In this document: positions 1 to 9,159 of the stretch, in pieces
How the letters are laid out: every line of letters starts with the position of its first letter
How positions within the stretch are numbered: the first letter of the stretch is position 1
Source of the DNA: Flavobacteriales bacterium
GTDB lineage: Bacteria; Bacteroidota; Bacteroidia; Flavobacteriales; BACL11
Assembly (NCBI GenBank): GCA_002730985.1
Contig: PCBP01000002.1
Location: forward strand, 14,206-36,863
DNA: 22,658 bases
Direction of reading: 5' to 3'
Made by a program: the position numbers and the translations under genes
The notes under the pieces: generated by a model
Database searches by the model: none
The model's input: the letters and a program-made list of their open reading frames with translations, nothing else
Told to the model about the DNA's origin: nothing

Positions 1-792
1 ACCCGCAACAACTCTTTTGTGAAATCGGCATTAATTTCATTTAACCCTATTAGTAGTACATTTATTAATGCCTCTTATTATGGTGGTTTCAGAAATCCAA
101 ACATTGATGATATTGGGAAAGTGTTTTCTAAAGACGGCATAAATGTGGTGATTCCAAATTCAAATCTTGAACCAGAATATGCAAACAATTTTGAGTTTTC
201 CATTAACTATGTTTTGACCTCTTTTAAGGTTCAAATACAACTATTCAACACTCAGATTTTAAATGCTATAAATAGAGAATATGGAGCCCTTAATGGGGCT
301 GATAGTATTATTTATGACGGGCAAATGATGCGAATTCAAATGAACAAGAATATTGAGCATGCCACAATAAATGGCGCAAGCTTATTGGCTAATTTTAATG
401 CTAGTGATAATTTTTTAATAACTGCTAGTTTCAATCATCTTATCGGAGAAAAAGACAACAATAAGCCTTTAGCCCGCATACCTCCTTTTAATGCTAAAAT
501 TTCTTTTAATTATAGGCTGGAAAAACATGTGTTTGATTTCTACACTCACTACAATGGATGGAAATTCACAGAAGATTATGATGATGAGGGAGTGGACAAT
601 ATAGATGAAGCCACAAATGATGGCAACCCAAGCTGGTATACCCTAAACTTATCCTACAATAAAAAAATTGATAAAAATATCAGCTTTACTTTTGCTATAA
701 AAAATATTCTTGACGCCCACTACAAAACATTTGGCTCTGGCCTAAGCTCCAGTGGCAGGAATTTTGTTGTTTCATTAAGCGCTAGTTTTTAA
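1..792 (+). CDS. TonB-dependent receptor, C-terminal part (5' end outside window)
   Basis: The reading frame is open from the first base, so this is the last 263 residues of a longer outer-membrane protein; a GTG at base 19 is internal and not a credible start. TonB-dependent receptors import siderophores, vitamins or glycans across the outer membrane, using energy passed on by TonB. Support comes from alternating hydrophobic and polar beta-strand patterns, a stretch typical of the barrel (RNPNIDDIGKVF near residue 34), and the motif NPSWYTLNLSYNKKI followed by IKNILDAHYKTFGSG. The protein ends in an aromatic residue after a last amphipathic strand (VVSLSASF), as expected for recognition by the BAM complex. 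The plug domain and TonB box lie upstream, so the substrate cannot be told. The next gene starts 52 bases downstream behind its own promoter-like element. Confidence 0.88.
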   Translation, partial: TRNNSFVKSALISFNPISSTFINASYYGGFRNPNIDDIGKVFSKDGINVVIPNSNLEPEYANNFEFSINYVLTSFKVQIQLFNTQILNAINREYGALNGADSIIYDGQMMRIQMNKNIEHATINGASLLANFNASDNFLITASFNHLIGEKDNNKPLARIPPFNAKISFNYRLEKHVFDFYTHYNGWKFTEDYDDEGVDNIDEATNDGNPSWYTLNLSYNKKIDKNISFTFAIKNILDAHYKTFGSGLSSSGRNFVVSLSASF

Positions 793-831
793 TCCTTATA
801 GCATATTACAAAATAGCTTACAACTATTCAC

Positions 832-839
832 TATATTTG
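832..839 (+). promoter_or_regulatory. Bacteroidota -7 promoter element TATATTTG
   Basis: An exact match to the Bacteroidota TAnnTTTG -7 element lies five bases before the ATG at 845. No clear TTG-type -33 box is visible at the usual distance. If transcription starts about four bases after the element, the mRNA of the Asp-box protein would have almost no leader. Confidence 0.55.
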
Positions 840-844
840 CGCCT

Positions 845-3364
845 ATGAATAAACTAAATATACTTATCGCCTCTCTATTTTTTTCTTTGTCTCTTTCAGG
901 GCAGATTTGGGAAGATAAACTACTTAAAATAAACGCAAGCCCTACTATATCTGAGAAATTTGAGGCTTTTGAAAATTATAGAGCTACACATCCTTACACA
1001 AAAGGAAATGGATATAATCCTTATGCTAGAGAAATGAGTTTTGTCACTCAAAGGGTTTCTGATAATAGCTCTTTTAATCCTACTGCGCTATATACTGAAT
1101 GGAAAAAAGAAAAAAGAAAGTATAGCGCTGCTAAGCAATCGTCATCTGGCAATTGGGTTTCTATGGGTCCTGTCAACACGCCTATCATCCTTTCTAATGG
1201 GAAAAAAAGAGGTAATGGCAGGGTAAATTGTATTGCATTTGACCCTTTTGATTCTAATGTTATTTGGATTGGATCTCCTGCTGGCGGACTTTGGAAGTCT
1301 GTAGATGGAGGGGGCAGCTGGACAACAAATACAGATGATTTGCCCGTAATTGGCGTTTCTCATATTGCTATTGACCCTATGGATAACCAGGTAATGTATA
1401 TCGTTACTGGAGATGCAGATGCAACTGATACTTATAGTATTGGTATTCTAAAATCTGTTGATGGAGGAAACACTTGGAATACTACCGGTTTAAGCTATAC
1501 GGTAGATCAAGAAAAAACAGTTAATAAAGTAATTGTAAATCCTAACTTTACTGATAGTCTCTATGCTGTTACCAACACCAATATACAGATCAGTACAGAT
1601 GCAGGAATTTCATGGCAGACAGTAGGTGCGCTTGGCAGGTGGAGAGATATTGAGTTTAAGCCCAATAACCCTAACATTCTGTATGCGGCGAAACAATCAG
1701 GTGGAAGCTCAACAATTTACCGATCTAATGATGGTGGCGCCAACTGGAACCCCATAAATAATGGAATAAGCGGTAATCGATACCGTCCTTTAATTGCTGT
1801 AACTCCAGACAATCCCGAGGTTGTTTATGCTCTTTTTTCTGCTTCTGATTATAGTTTTCATGGCCTATATAAATCTTCAGATGCGGGTGATACTTGGGTG
1901 CTACAATCAAATAGCCCTAACATTTTAGCATGGGAAACTGATGGAACTGGAACTGGAGGTCAATCGTGGTATGATCTTAGCCTAGGAGTAGCAACAAATA
2001 ATGAAGATTTGGTATATGTTGGAGGGATAAATATTTGGCGATCAGATGATGGCGGTGTTAATTGGGATATTGATGCTAGTAGTGGGAATGGGTCTAATTA
2101 CTCATATATGCATGTAGATCAACACGCATTTGAATTTAATCCTCATACTCATGTCGCTTATGCAGGAAATGATGGTGGATTTTACAAATATGTTGATAAT
2201 CTAAATAAATGGGTAGATATTTCTGATGGATTAGAAATATCGCAATTCTATAATTTAGGTTTGTCAAAATCTAACCCGAACAGATTGGTTGCGGGAGCGC
2301 AAGATAATGGTACAGAAATGCTGACAAACACCACATGGGATGCCATTCGGGGAGCTGATGGCATGGAATGTGCAATTGATCACTATGATGATGAAATTAT
2401 ATACTCTGAATCACAATACGGGGGATTAAAAAAGTCTTATAATGGGGGAAATAATTGGGATAATATTAAGCCTGTAAGCTACCAAGGAGCCTGGAATACT
2501 CCATATGAAATGCACTCAATAAATAGCAATTTAATTGTAGTTGGTTATGACGAAGTATATCGATCTACAACAGGGGGCGCAAGCTGGGACTCTATTTCAT
2601 ATAATGTTAGTGGAGGGCAAGCTATTCAAACAATAGCATTGGCGCCTTCTGATGAAGATTATATTTACGCCGCTTCTTATAGTAAAATTAAAGTCACCAA
2701 GGATGCTGGGCTTAGCTGGAACTATATCAAACCTGGCCTTCCAAACTATAGCATCACTGATGTGGCTGTTGCCACAAATAACCCCGACAGAGCTTGGGTC
2801 ACCTTCTCTGATTATAATAACATTCATAAGGTTTATGAAACAAATGATGCTGGCAGCACCTGGATAAATATCTCAGGAAGCAATCTTCCTGGATTGCCAG
2901 TTAATTGCATTACGTACCAAGGAGGGACAAATGATGATTTATATATAGGAACTGATGTTGGAGTGTATTATAAAGACAATACAATGACCGAATGGATACC
3001 TTTTAATAATGGGTTGCCAAATGTAATTATATCCGAATTAGAAATTCATTACGATGAGGGGACAATCAGTGCTGCTACTTACGGCAGAGGAGTCTGGGAA
3101 AGCCCTTTGAACACTTTGCCTGGAGTAAATACTTATGAAATAGAAAATATAGCTTATGACGTTTATCCTAATCCAGCTAAAGACAAGATATATATACGAA
3201 CTAATATAAAAAATATCAATCTGAGCATCTTTTGCCTCGCCGGAAGAAAGGTTATTGAAACGAATTCGAAAACAATTGATGTTTCTAATTTAGCGCCAGG
3301 GTGTTATATTTTAGAAGTGGAAAACAAGGAAATTATTCAGCGGAGTAAACTGGTCATAAAATAG
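845..3364 (+). CDS. Secreted Asp-box (BNR/sortilin-like) beta-propeller protein with T9SS type A sorting domain
   Basis: The 839-residue product has a Sec signal peptide (residues 1-19, ending SLSGQ). Residues about 150-680 carry roughly ten Asp boxes of the form SxDxGxxW, for example SVDGGGSW, SVDGGNTW, STDAGISW, SNDGGANW, SDDGGVNW, TKDAGLSW and TNDAGSTW. These mark sialidase/VPS10-type beta-propeller blades. The C-terminus from about residue 768 matches the T9SS type A sorting domain: VYPNPAKDKIYI, then LAPGCYILEVEN, ending in LVIK. It should therefore cross the outer membrane through T9SS and be anchored or released at the surface. No catalytic residues of a true sialidase could be identified, so binding or glycan-handling roles are both possible. 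ATG 845 is chosen because it starts the signal peptide and lies just behind a promoter element. The 3' end overlaps the convergent DUF4837 gene by 11 bases. Confidence 0.88.
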   Translation: MNKLNILIASLFFSLSLSGQIWEDKLLKINASPTISEKFEAFENYRATHPYTKGNGYNPYAREMSFVTQRVSDNSSFNPTALYTEWKKEKRKYSAAKQSSSGNWVSMGPVNTPIILSNGKKRGNGRVNCIAFDPFDSNVIWIGSPAGGLWKSVDGGGSWTTNTDDLPVIGVSHIAIDPMDNQVMYIVTGDADATDTYSIGILKSVDGGNTWNTTGLSYTVDQEKTVNKVIVNPNFTDSLYAVTNTNIQISTDAGISWQTVGALGRWRDIEFKPNNPNILYAAKQSGGSSTIYRSNDGGANWNPINNGISGNRYRPLIAVTPDNPEVVYALFSASDYSFHGLYKSSDAGDTWVLQSNSPNILAWETDGTGTGGQSWYDLSLGVATNNEDLVYVGGINIWRSDDGGVNWDIDASSGNGSNYSYMHVDQHAFEFNPHTHVAYAGNDGGFYKYVDNLNKWVDISDGLEISQFYNLGLSKSNPNRLVAGAQDNGTEMLTNTTWDAIRGADGMECAIDHYDDEIIYSESQYGGLKKSYNGGNNWDNIKPVSYQGAWNTPYEMHSINSNLIVVGYDEVYRSTTGGASWDSISYNVSGGQAIQTIALAPSDEDYIYAASYSKIKVTKDAGLSWNYIKPGLPNYSITDVAVATNNPDRAWVTFSDYNNIHKVYETNDAGSTWINISGSNLPGLPVNCITYQGGTNDDLYIGTDVGVYYKDNTMTEWIPFNNGLPNVIISELEIHYDEGTISAATYGRGVWESPLNTLPGVNTYEIENIAYDVYPNPAKDKIYIRTNIKNINLSIFCLAGRKVIETNSKTIDVSNLAPGCYILEVENKEIIQRSKLVIK

Positions 3365-4247
3365 CTTCGAATTCTTTTATATGCTTTCTTTTTTGCCCCT
3401 GAGGGTCAAACACAAGCCCAATGTTTACAACTATTTTATTCTTTATAAAGTAGGTTTTAATAAGGAATGGGCCTCCCATAAATCCATTCTCTAATTTCCA
3501 TAGTCCCCTATAAATATTTTGAAAATAGAAGGGGGGGTACTCTTTTTCTATACGAACAAAAGAGTTTTCTTTAAGCCCTATAAGATGTTTAGCAAAAACA
3601 CTATCTGTTTTAAATAACACTTCGGCTTGTACGTTTTTAGTTTTTGGAACAAATGAAAAAATAAGTATGTTTTTTATTTCATCCGATTTTTTGGGGTCAT
3701 AATTTGCCCAAAAAAAAGCACTGTCATTATTTACAATCTCATATTTCTTTGGGACAATACATTCAACCCCGAAGCTGTTAAAAAGGGTTTGTTCAATATT
3801 TTTCTGAGATGATTTTTTTAAATCTTTTTTTATTGACCTCACCTCTTTTAACGCAAAAAGATCTCTTAGCTGAGCTAGTTCTTTTAATAATGTCTGATGA
3901 TTGTTTCCCCAATTCAATTGAGCTACAAATTGATCTTTAGCCCATTTGTTTTTTTGACTAGATTTTACTCCCCCTTCTAAAACTATTACAATATTTGTAT
4001 GTGTTTTTAATATGGATTTAAGCTCGCTATGGTTTATTTGAATAACCTTGAATAAAGATTCAACCTGATTAACTCCATCAATTGCTGTCCCAAATGTAAT
4101 TTTCACTAAGCTGTCAATTGTGTTTTCCCATAATAGATCGTCTACCACAAAAATCACTTCTGAATTTTTTCCCGTAGAATAAGGTAATATTTTCCTTTCT
4201 TCAGTGCAGCTACTAAAAACTAAAAAACATAGAAAAAGAAATCTCAT
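3354..4247 (-). CDS. DUF4837 family lipoprotein
   Basis: The 297-residue product resembles the Bacteroidota-specific DUF4837 family, judged from the N-terminal region (NSEVIFVVDDLLWENTI, then GVNQVESLFKVIQIN) and the whole-length pattern. A short hydrophobic leader ends in FSSC at residue 14, which fits a lipoprotein signal peptide with the relaxed Bacteroidota lipobox. Acidic residues follow the cysteine (CTEE), which may favour outer-membrane or surface export, though this is weak evidence. No enzyme motif is visible and the molecular function of the family is not known to me. Its ATG overlaps the stop codon of the upstream lytic transglycosylase by one base (TAATG), so the two are probably translated together. 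That suggests a role near peptidoglycan or the envelope. Family call likely; function unknown. Confidence 0.8.
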   Translation of the reverse strand: MRFLFLCFLVFSSCTEERKILPYSTGKNSEVIFVVDDLLWENTIDSLVKITFGTAIDGVNQVESLFKVIQINHSELKSILKTHTNIVIVLEGGVKSSQKNKWAKDQFVAQLNWGNNHQTLLKELAQLRDLFALKEVRSIKKDLKKSSQKNIEQTLFNSFGVECIVPKKYEIVNNDSAFFWANYDPKKSDEIKNILIFSFVPKTKNVQAEVLFKTDSVFAKHLIGLKENSFVRIEKEYPPFYFQNIYRGLWKLENGFMGGPFLIKTYFIKNKIVVNIGLVFDPQGQKRKHIKEFEAIL

Positions 4248-5596
4248 TAAATTGTAGGTAAAATAATTTTAGTGCCTGGCTTAAGGTTGTCGCTTTCTAA
4301 GTTATTTAAAGATTTTATTTTCCAAACACTAAGCCCGTCATATTTTTTAGCTATACCCCATAGAGTGTCTCCAGGCTGCACTATATGCTCTTTTTTTTTG
4401 ACCTTGGGTTTTTTCTTAAGCCCCTCTTGTTCCTTTTTTACATAAACTATTAGTTTTTCACCAGGATCTAATTTTGTGTCTGTAAGATTGTTCCATACTT
4501 TCAATTCAAATACCCTTACTCGGAATTCTTTAGCTATCCTGCCTAAATAATCTCCTTTTACAACCTCATAAATTATTCGGTCCTCATTAATTAGTATTTC
4601 TTTATAGTCTACAGCATCAATAAATAAATAGTTTGCCTGCTCATTAGTTAAAAAATCATTTATGGCGTAAGACGGTAAAAACAAAATAGAATTAACAGGA
4701 AAAACATCTTTTTTATATGAAGGATTAAGATAATTTATGGTTTCCTTATTAACACATAGCATTTCAATAATTGTATTTATTTCTACTTGTTTTTTTATTT
4801 TAAGCGTGTCTATTTTATTTATCTTTATATTTATTGATTCTGCAAATATATTATGCTGCTCGGCATAATTCATTATATAATTAACTGCGATAAAAGTAGG
4901 AATGTAATTTCTAGTTTCTTTTCTAAGATGAGGATATAGCTCCCAAAAATCGTAAGTGCCTATATCGTTAATTTTTCTTTGTAAATAGCCTGGCCCCCCA
5001 TTGTAGGCTGCTAATACTAAATTCCAGTCGCCAAACATATCGTACAGTTTAATAAAATATTCACAGGCTGCCTTAGTGGATTTTAATGGATCTTGTCTTT
5101 CATCAATATATGAAGTTACTTCTAAGCCAAATTCCTTCCCTGTTAAATACATAAATTGCCACAAACCAGTTGCTCCAGAATTTGATTTTGCTCTAGGATT
5201 TAGTGCAGATTCTACAATAGCCAAATATTTAAACTCTAGAGGTAAATTATATTTGTCTAATTGCTGCTCAAATAATGGGAAATAAAGCTCTTTTATCCCT
5301 TGCATTCTTGAAATTAGAGATCTATTTCTTCCTACGTAACTATCTATAAAAGGATGAACTTTTTGATTGTAAGATAGGTCCATAGGAGATTTTGCGTCTA
5401 AAAAACCTAACCTCTGTTCATAAATGTTTAACTCTTCTGTATTGTGTGGACCAGCAGCATTGATTGGTTTTAAGCTAGAATTGATAGTTGTATCAGGGTC
5501 AGGAACAAACAATGTGTCTCCCGCATAAACAAATGACGATAAACATACACAAATAACAATAAATATATTTTTCACAAAACAAAATTGCCAAAACAT
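4247..5596 (-). CDS. mltD: Membrane-bound lytic murein transglycosylase D-like protein, SLT domain plus two LysM domains
   Basis: This 449-residue protein should cleave the MurNAc-GlcNAc bond of peptidoglycan with formation of 1,6-anhydro-MurNAc. After an N-terminal signal segment (about residues 8-25) comes a family 1 SLT domain at about 100-240. The catalytic glutamate is E129 in AIVESALNPRAKSNSGATG, followed by GLWQFM and by AAYNGGPG, all classic for the fold. Two LysM modules lie at about 343-390 (YEVVKGDYLGRIAKEF) and 403-449 (HIVQPGDTLWGIAKKY); they bind glycan strands. It has no obvious lipobox, so it is probably periplasmic or anchored by its leader. A GTG at codon 8 is an alternative start giving a more ordinary signal peptide. 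It is divergent from dxs and translationally coupled to the DUF4837 lipoprotein gene. The symbol is used in the family sense. Confidence 0.9.
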   Translation of the reverse strand: MFWQFCFVKNIFIVICVCLSSFVYAGDTLFVPDPDTTINSSLKPINAAGPHNTEELNIYEQRLGFLDAKSPMDLSYNQKVHPFIDSYVGRNRSLISRMQGIKELYFPLFEQQLDKYNLPLEFKYLAIVESALNPRAKSNSGATGLWQFMYLTGKEFGLEVTSYIDERQDPLKSTKAACEYFIKLYDMFGDWNLVLAAYNGGPGYLQRKINDIGTYDFWELYPHLRKETRNYIPTFIAVNYIMNYAEQHNIFAESINIKINKIDTLKIKKQVEINTIIEMLCVNKETINYLNPSYKKDVFPVNSILFLPSYAINDFLTNEQANYLFIDAVDYKEILINEDRIIYEVVKGDYLGRIAKEFRVRVFELKVWNNLTDTKLDPGEKLIVYVKKEQEGLKKKPKVKKKEHIVQPGDTLWGIAKKYDGLSVWKIKSLNNLESDNLKPGTKIILPTI

Positions 5597-5682
5597 AACA
5601 TTAAAATCACACGTTTAAGCATTCAATTATTAACGCGAGTTTGTTGACGACTATTTTGGGTGATACATGATTAAAGATTTTA

Positions 5683-5690
5683 TATCTTTG
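5683..5690 (+). promoter_or_regulatory. Bacteroidota -7 promoter element TATCTTTG before dxs
   Basis: A perfect TAnnTTTG element ends eight bases before the ATG at 5699. A TTTG at 5655-5658 could be a -33 box, although its 24-base spacing is a little long. The predicted transcript start, at about 5694, lies after the in-frame GTG at 5690, which argues that ATG 5699 is the real dxs start and that the leader is only a few bases long. Confidence 0.55.
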
Positions 5691-5698
5691 TGCTTGTT

Positions 5699-7636
5699 AT
5701 GAATACACAAAAAAAATATCCTCAAGGCGAGTTGCTAAGAGCAATTAGTGTCCCAGCTGATTTAAGAAAATTAAATGCAGATCAATTGAAACAAGTTTGT
5801 GATGAGCTAAGACAGTATATAATTGATATTGTATCGGAAAAAGGGGGGCATTTTGGCGCAAGTCTTGGTGTTGTTGAGCTGACGGTTGCTTTGCATTATG
5901 TTTTTAATACTCCTGAAGATCAATTAGTTTGGGACGTTGGCCATCAAGCTTATGGTCACAAAATTTTAACAGGGAGAAAAGAGCAGTTCTCAACAAATAG
6001 AATTAAAAATGGGCTAAGTGGATTCCCTAAAAGAAGTGAAAGTGTTTATGATACTTTTGGGGTTGGACATGCTTCCACTTCTATTTCGGCAGCACTTGGA
6101 ATGGCGATTGCATCAAAAGGAAATGGTAAAAAAAACAAACAACATATTGCTATAATAGGAGATGGGTCTATGACTGCAGGAATAGCTTTTGAAGGCTTGA
6201 ACCATGCTGGAGCAGAAAACACAAATTTACTAGTGATACTGAATGATAATTGCATGTCAATTGACCCTGCAGTTGGAGCGCTAAAAGAATATTTAACAGA
6301 TATTTCTACTTCTAAAACCTATAACAGAGCAAGAAATAGCATTTGGAAAATACTGGGTAAAATTAGTCAGTTTGGGCCTAATGCGCAGACTGTAGCTAAA
6401 AAAGTTGAGGGGGCTGTAAAAACCACATTACTTGGGGAAAGTAATTATTTTGAGTCATTAAATTTCAGATATTTTGGCCCTATTGATGGTCATGATGCAA
6501 AACATCTGGCTGAAGTATTAAAGGATTTAAAAGAAATCCCTGGCCCTAAAATATTGCATTGCCTAACGGTAAAAGGGAAAGGATTTACCCCCGCTGAAAA
6601 AGGAGATTCTACTGCTTGGCATGCCCCAGGTGTTTTTGATAAAGAAACTGGAGAAATTCTAACATCTAAAGCAAAAAAAACGCCTCCAAAATACCAAGAT
6701 GTATTTGGAGAGACAATAATTGAACTTGCAAAAGAGAATGAAAATATTGTAGGCGTAACACCGGCAATGTTAACTGGAAGTTCCTTAAATAAAATGATGG
6801 CCGAAATGCCTAACAGAACCTATGATGTCGGAATTGCAGAACAGCATGCTGTAACCTTTTCTGCTGGTATGGCAACACAAGGAAAATTGCCATTTTGTAA
6901 TATCTACTCTTCTTTTATGCAAAGAGCCTATGATCAGGTCATACATGATGTCGCTCTTCAAAACTTAAACGTTGTTTTTTGTCTTGATAGAGGGGGTCTT
7001 GTAGGGGCAGATGGAGCTACTCATCATGGCGCTTTTGATATTGCATACTTCAGATGTATTCCAAATATGATCGTGTCTTCTCCAATGAATGAAAAAGAGC
7101 TGAGAAACTTAATGTATACAGCCCAACGCCCAAATCAAGGTCCTTTTTCAATAAGGTACCCTAGAGGAAAAGGGGTTATGTTAAATTGGAAGCATCCATT
7201 TGAAGAAATAAAAATTGGAACAGGTAGAAAAATAATTGATGGGGAGGGGGTTGCAATTCTATCTTTTGGTCATCCCGGCAATTTTGTTCTACGAGCACAA
7301 GAAGATTTTAAAAAAGAAGGATTAGACATTGCGCATTACGACATGAGATTTGTAAAGCCTCTTGATGAAAAATTACTCCACAAGATATTTAAAAAATTTA
7401 ACACTATCATTACTTTAGAAGATGGTTGTCTGCAAGGGGGGTTTGGCTCTGCAATACTAGAATTTATGGCAAATAACAATTATCAATCAACCGTTAAACG
7501 ACTCGGTATCCCTGATGAATTTATAAATCATGGCACGCAAGCGGAACTGCATCATGATTGCAATTATGATGCAAATGCAATTGTCAGAACTGTACACGAA
7601 ATATTAGCAGAAAAATCTGTGTCTAAAGTTAGTTAA
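5699..7636 (+). CDS. dxs: 1-deoxy-D-xylulose-5-phosphate synthase
   Basis: DXS condenses pyruvate and glyceraldehyde 3-phosphate with loss of CO2, the first step of the MEP route to isoprenoids (quinones, undecaprenyl carrier, carotenoids). From ATG 5699 the product has 645 residues, a normal length. The thiamine diphosphate site is seen as GDGSMTAG at 154-161 with the Mg-binding NDNCMSID further on. The N-terminal GGHFGASLGVVELTVALHYVF and WDVGHQAYGHKILTGR blocks are standard. The pyrimidine domain carries DVGIAEQHAVTFSAGMA with the catalytic glutamate at about E381, and RGGLVGADGATHHG follows. The transketolase C-terminal domain is intact (TLEDGCLQGGFGSA). A GTG three codons upstream is rejected because it overlaps the promoter element. 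It faces away from the mltD-like gene, with a 102-base gap. Confidence 0.97.
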   Translation: MNTQKKYPQGELLRAISVPADLRKLNADQLKQVCDELRQYIIDIVSEKGGHFGASLGVVELTVALHYVFNTPEDQLVWDVGHQAYGHKILTGRKEQFSTNRIKNGLSGFPKRSESVYDTFGVGHASTSISAALGMAIASKGNGKKNKQHIAIIGDGSMTAGIAFEGLNHAGAENTNLLVILNDNCMSIDPAVGALKEYLTDISTSKTYNRARNSIWKILGKISQFGPNAQTVAKKVEGAVKTTLLGESNYFESLNFRYFGPIDGHDAKHLAEVLKDLKEIPGPKILHCLTVKGKGFTPAEKGDSTAWHAPGVFDKETGEILTSKAKKTPPKYQDVFGETIIELAKENENIVGVTPAMLTGSSLNKMMAEMPNRTYDVGIAEQHAVTFSAGMATQGKLPFCNIYSSFMQRAYDQVIHDVALQNLNVVFCLDRGGLVGADGATHHGAFDIAYFRCIPNMIVSSPMNEKELRNLMYTAQRPNQGPFSIRYPRGKGVMLNWKHPFEEIKIGTGRKIIDGEGVAILSFGHPGNFVLRAQEDFKKEGLDIAHYDMRFVKPLDEKLLHKIFKKFNTIITLEDGCLQGGFGSAILEFMANNNYQSTVKRLGIPDEFINHGTQAELHHDCNYDANAIVRTVHEILAEKSVSKVS

Positions 7637-7689
7637 TCGTAAATTAAAATTACTATTACTTTGTAATTAGACCTATTAGCAACTTTATA

Positions 7690-7697
7690 TATCTTTG
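7690..7697 (+). promoter_or_regulatory. Bacteroidota -7 promoter element TATCTTTG before asnS
   Basis: A TAnnTTTG match lies 28 bases before the asnS ATG, giving a predicted leader of about 25 bases. A TTTG at 7660-7663 is too far away (26-base spacing) to be a confident -33 box. It probably serves the asnS-rpoN-PAP2-like unit. Confidence 0.5.
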
Positions 7698-7725
7698 CCT
7701 TTATTCAGTAACTAATTAAAAGACA

Positions 7726-9159
7726 ATGAGAATTAAAAAAATCCTTAGCCCGGAATGGGGGCAAGAGAAGATAGCTATAAGTGGCTGGGTAAGAACCAAG
7801 AGGGGAAGTAAAAATGTCTCTTTTATTGCATTAAATGATGGGTCTACTATCAATAATATTCAAATTGTTGCTGAAGGATCCGTTTTTTCTGAGGAATTAT
7901 TAAAACAAATAACAACCGGATCTTGTATTAGTGTAGAGGGGAATTTAGTGCCCTCAAAAGGAAGCGGGCAAGACAAGGAGGTTTTAGCCGCCAAAATAGT
8001 GGTTTTAGGAATTGCAGATGTAGATGAATACCCTTTGCAGCCAAAAAAACATTCCTTAGATTTTTTAAGAGAAAAGGCCCATCTAAGGTTTAGAACAAAT
8101 ACTTTTTCAGCAACTTTCAGGCTGAGACACACACTGACTTTTGCTGTGCATAAGTTTTTCAATGACAGAGGGTTTTTCAATATCCATACTCCAATTATTA
8201 CAAGTGTTGATGCTGAAGGAGCTGGAGAAATGTTTAAAGTAACCAATCTTGATTTAGAAAATTTGCCAAAAAACCCTGCTGGCAAGGTTGAGTTTTCAAA
8301 AGATTTTTTCGGAACTAAAACACACCTTACTGTTTCTGGGCAATTAGAAGCTGAATTAGGGGCGTTAGCCCTTGGTAAAGTTTACACTTTTGGGCCAACT
8401 TTTAGAGCTGAAAATTCAAATACTTCAAGGCATCTTTCTGAATTTTGGATGATTGAACCCGAGGTTGCTTTTAGTGATTTAGAAAAAAACATGGATTTGG
8501 CAGAAGAGTTTCTGAAATACTGCATTAAGTATTGTATGGAAAAAAATGCTGATGATTTGAAATTTTTAAATAAAAGGTTTTCTGATGAAGAAAATTCGAT
8601 AAAGAAAGAAAATCGCTTAGAAATGGGCCTTATCGAAAGACTTGAGTTTGTTTTAGAAAATGATTTTGTGCGCTTAACGTACACTGAGGCTATTGATATT
8701 TTAAGAAACTCAAATCATAATAAAAAGAAAAAATTTAACTACTTAATTGATGGGTTTGGAGCTGAATTGCAGTCGGAACACGAAAGATATTTAGTCGAAA
8801 AAAAATTCAAAAAGCCTGTAATAATTACAGATTACCCTAAAGATATCAAGGCGTTTTATATGCGTGTAAATGAAGACAATAAAACTGTAAGAGCAATGGA
8901 TATTCTTTTCCCAACTATTGGTGAAATTGTAGGAGGGTCACAAAGAGAAGAAAGATTAGACAAACTAGAAGCTCGAATTGAAGAAATGGGTGTCTGTAAA
9001 AATGAGTTGTGGTGGTATTTAGAAACAAGAAAATTTGGAACTTGTGAGCATGCGGGATTTGGCCTAGGCTTTGAAAGGCTAATGATGTTTGTAACTGGAA
9101 TGAAAAACATCCGAGATGTAATACCTTTTCCTCGAACGCCTCAAAATGCTGAATTTTAA
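7726..9159 (+). CDS. asnS: Asparaginyl-tRNA synthetase
   Basis: This class IIb aminoacyl-tRNA synthetase attaches asparagine to tRNA-Asn. The 477-residue length fits the bacterial family. An OB-fold anticodon-binding domain occupies about residues 1-115 ([22 protein letters not shown]). The catalytic domain has motif 2 at about 226 ([21 protein letters not shown], where the RHLSEF signature is typical of AsnRS and AspRS) and motif 3 at about 444 ([12 protein letters not shown]). The ending [17 protein letters not shown] is characteristic of AsnRS. The start is supported by an upstream TAnnTTTG element and an A-rich leader. Its stop codon overlaps the rpoN start by one base (TAATG), so translation of the two is likely coupled. 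Confidence 0.97.
   Translation: MRIKKILSPEWGQEKIAISGWVRTKRGSKNVSFIALNDGSTINNIQIVAEGSVFSEELLKQITTGSCISVEGNLVPSKGSGQDKEVLAAKIVVLGIADVDEYPLQPKKHSLDFLREKAHLRFRTNTFSATFRLRHTLTFAVHKFFNDRGFFNIHTPIITSVDAEGAGEMFKVTNLDLENLPKNPAGKVEFSKDFFGTKTHLTVSGQLEAELGALALGKVYTFGPTFRAENSNTSRHLSEFWMIEPEVAFSDLEKNMDLAEEFLKYCIKYCMEKNADDLKFLNKRFSDEENSIKKENRLEMGLIERLEFVLENDFVRLTYTEAIDILRNSNHNKKKKFNYLIDGFGAELQSEHERYLVEKKFKKPVIITDYPKDIKAFYMRVNEDNKTVRAMDILFPTIGEIVGGSQREERLDKLEARIEEMGVCKNELWWYLETRKFGTCEHAGFGLGFERLMMFVTGMKNIRDVIPFPRTPQNAEF

Noticed and set aside
7648..7668. AATTAC...GTAATT inverted repeat between dxs and asnS as a terminator
   Set aside because: The stem is only six AT-rich pairs and no U-run follows; too weak for an intrinsic terminator.
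7860..8285. 141-codon open frame on the minus strand inside asnS
   Set aside because: It lies wholly antisense to a well-conserved gene, has a composition mirroring the asnS codons, and shows no recognisable domain.
8382..8684. 100-codon minus-strand open frame inside asnS
   Set aside because: Antisense shadow of asnS with no start context or family pattern.
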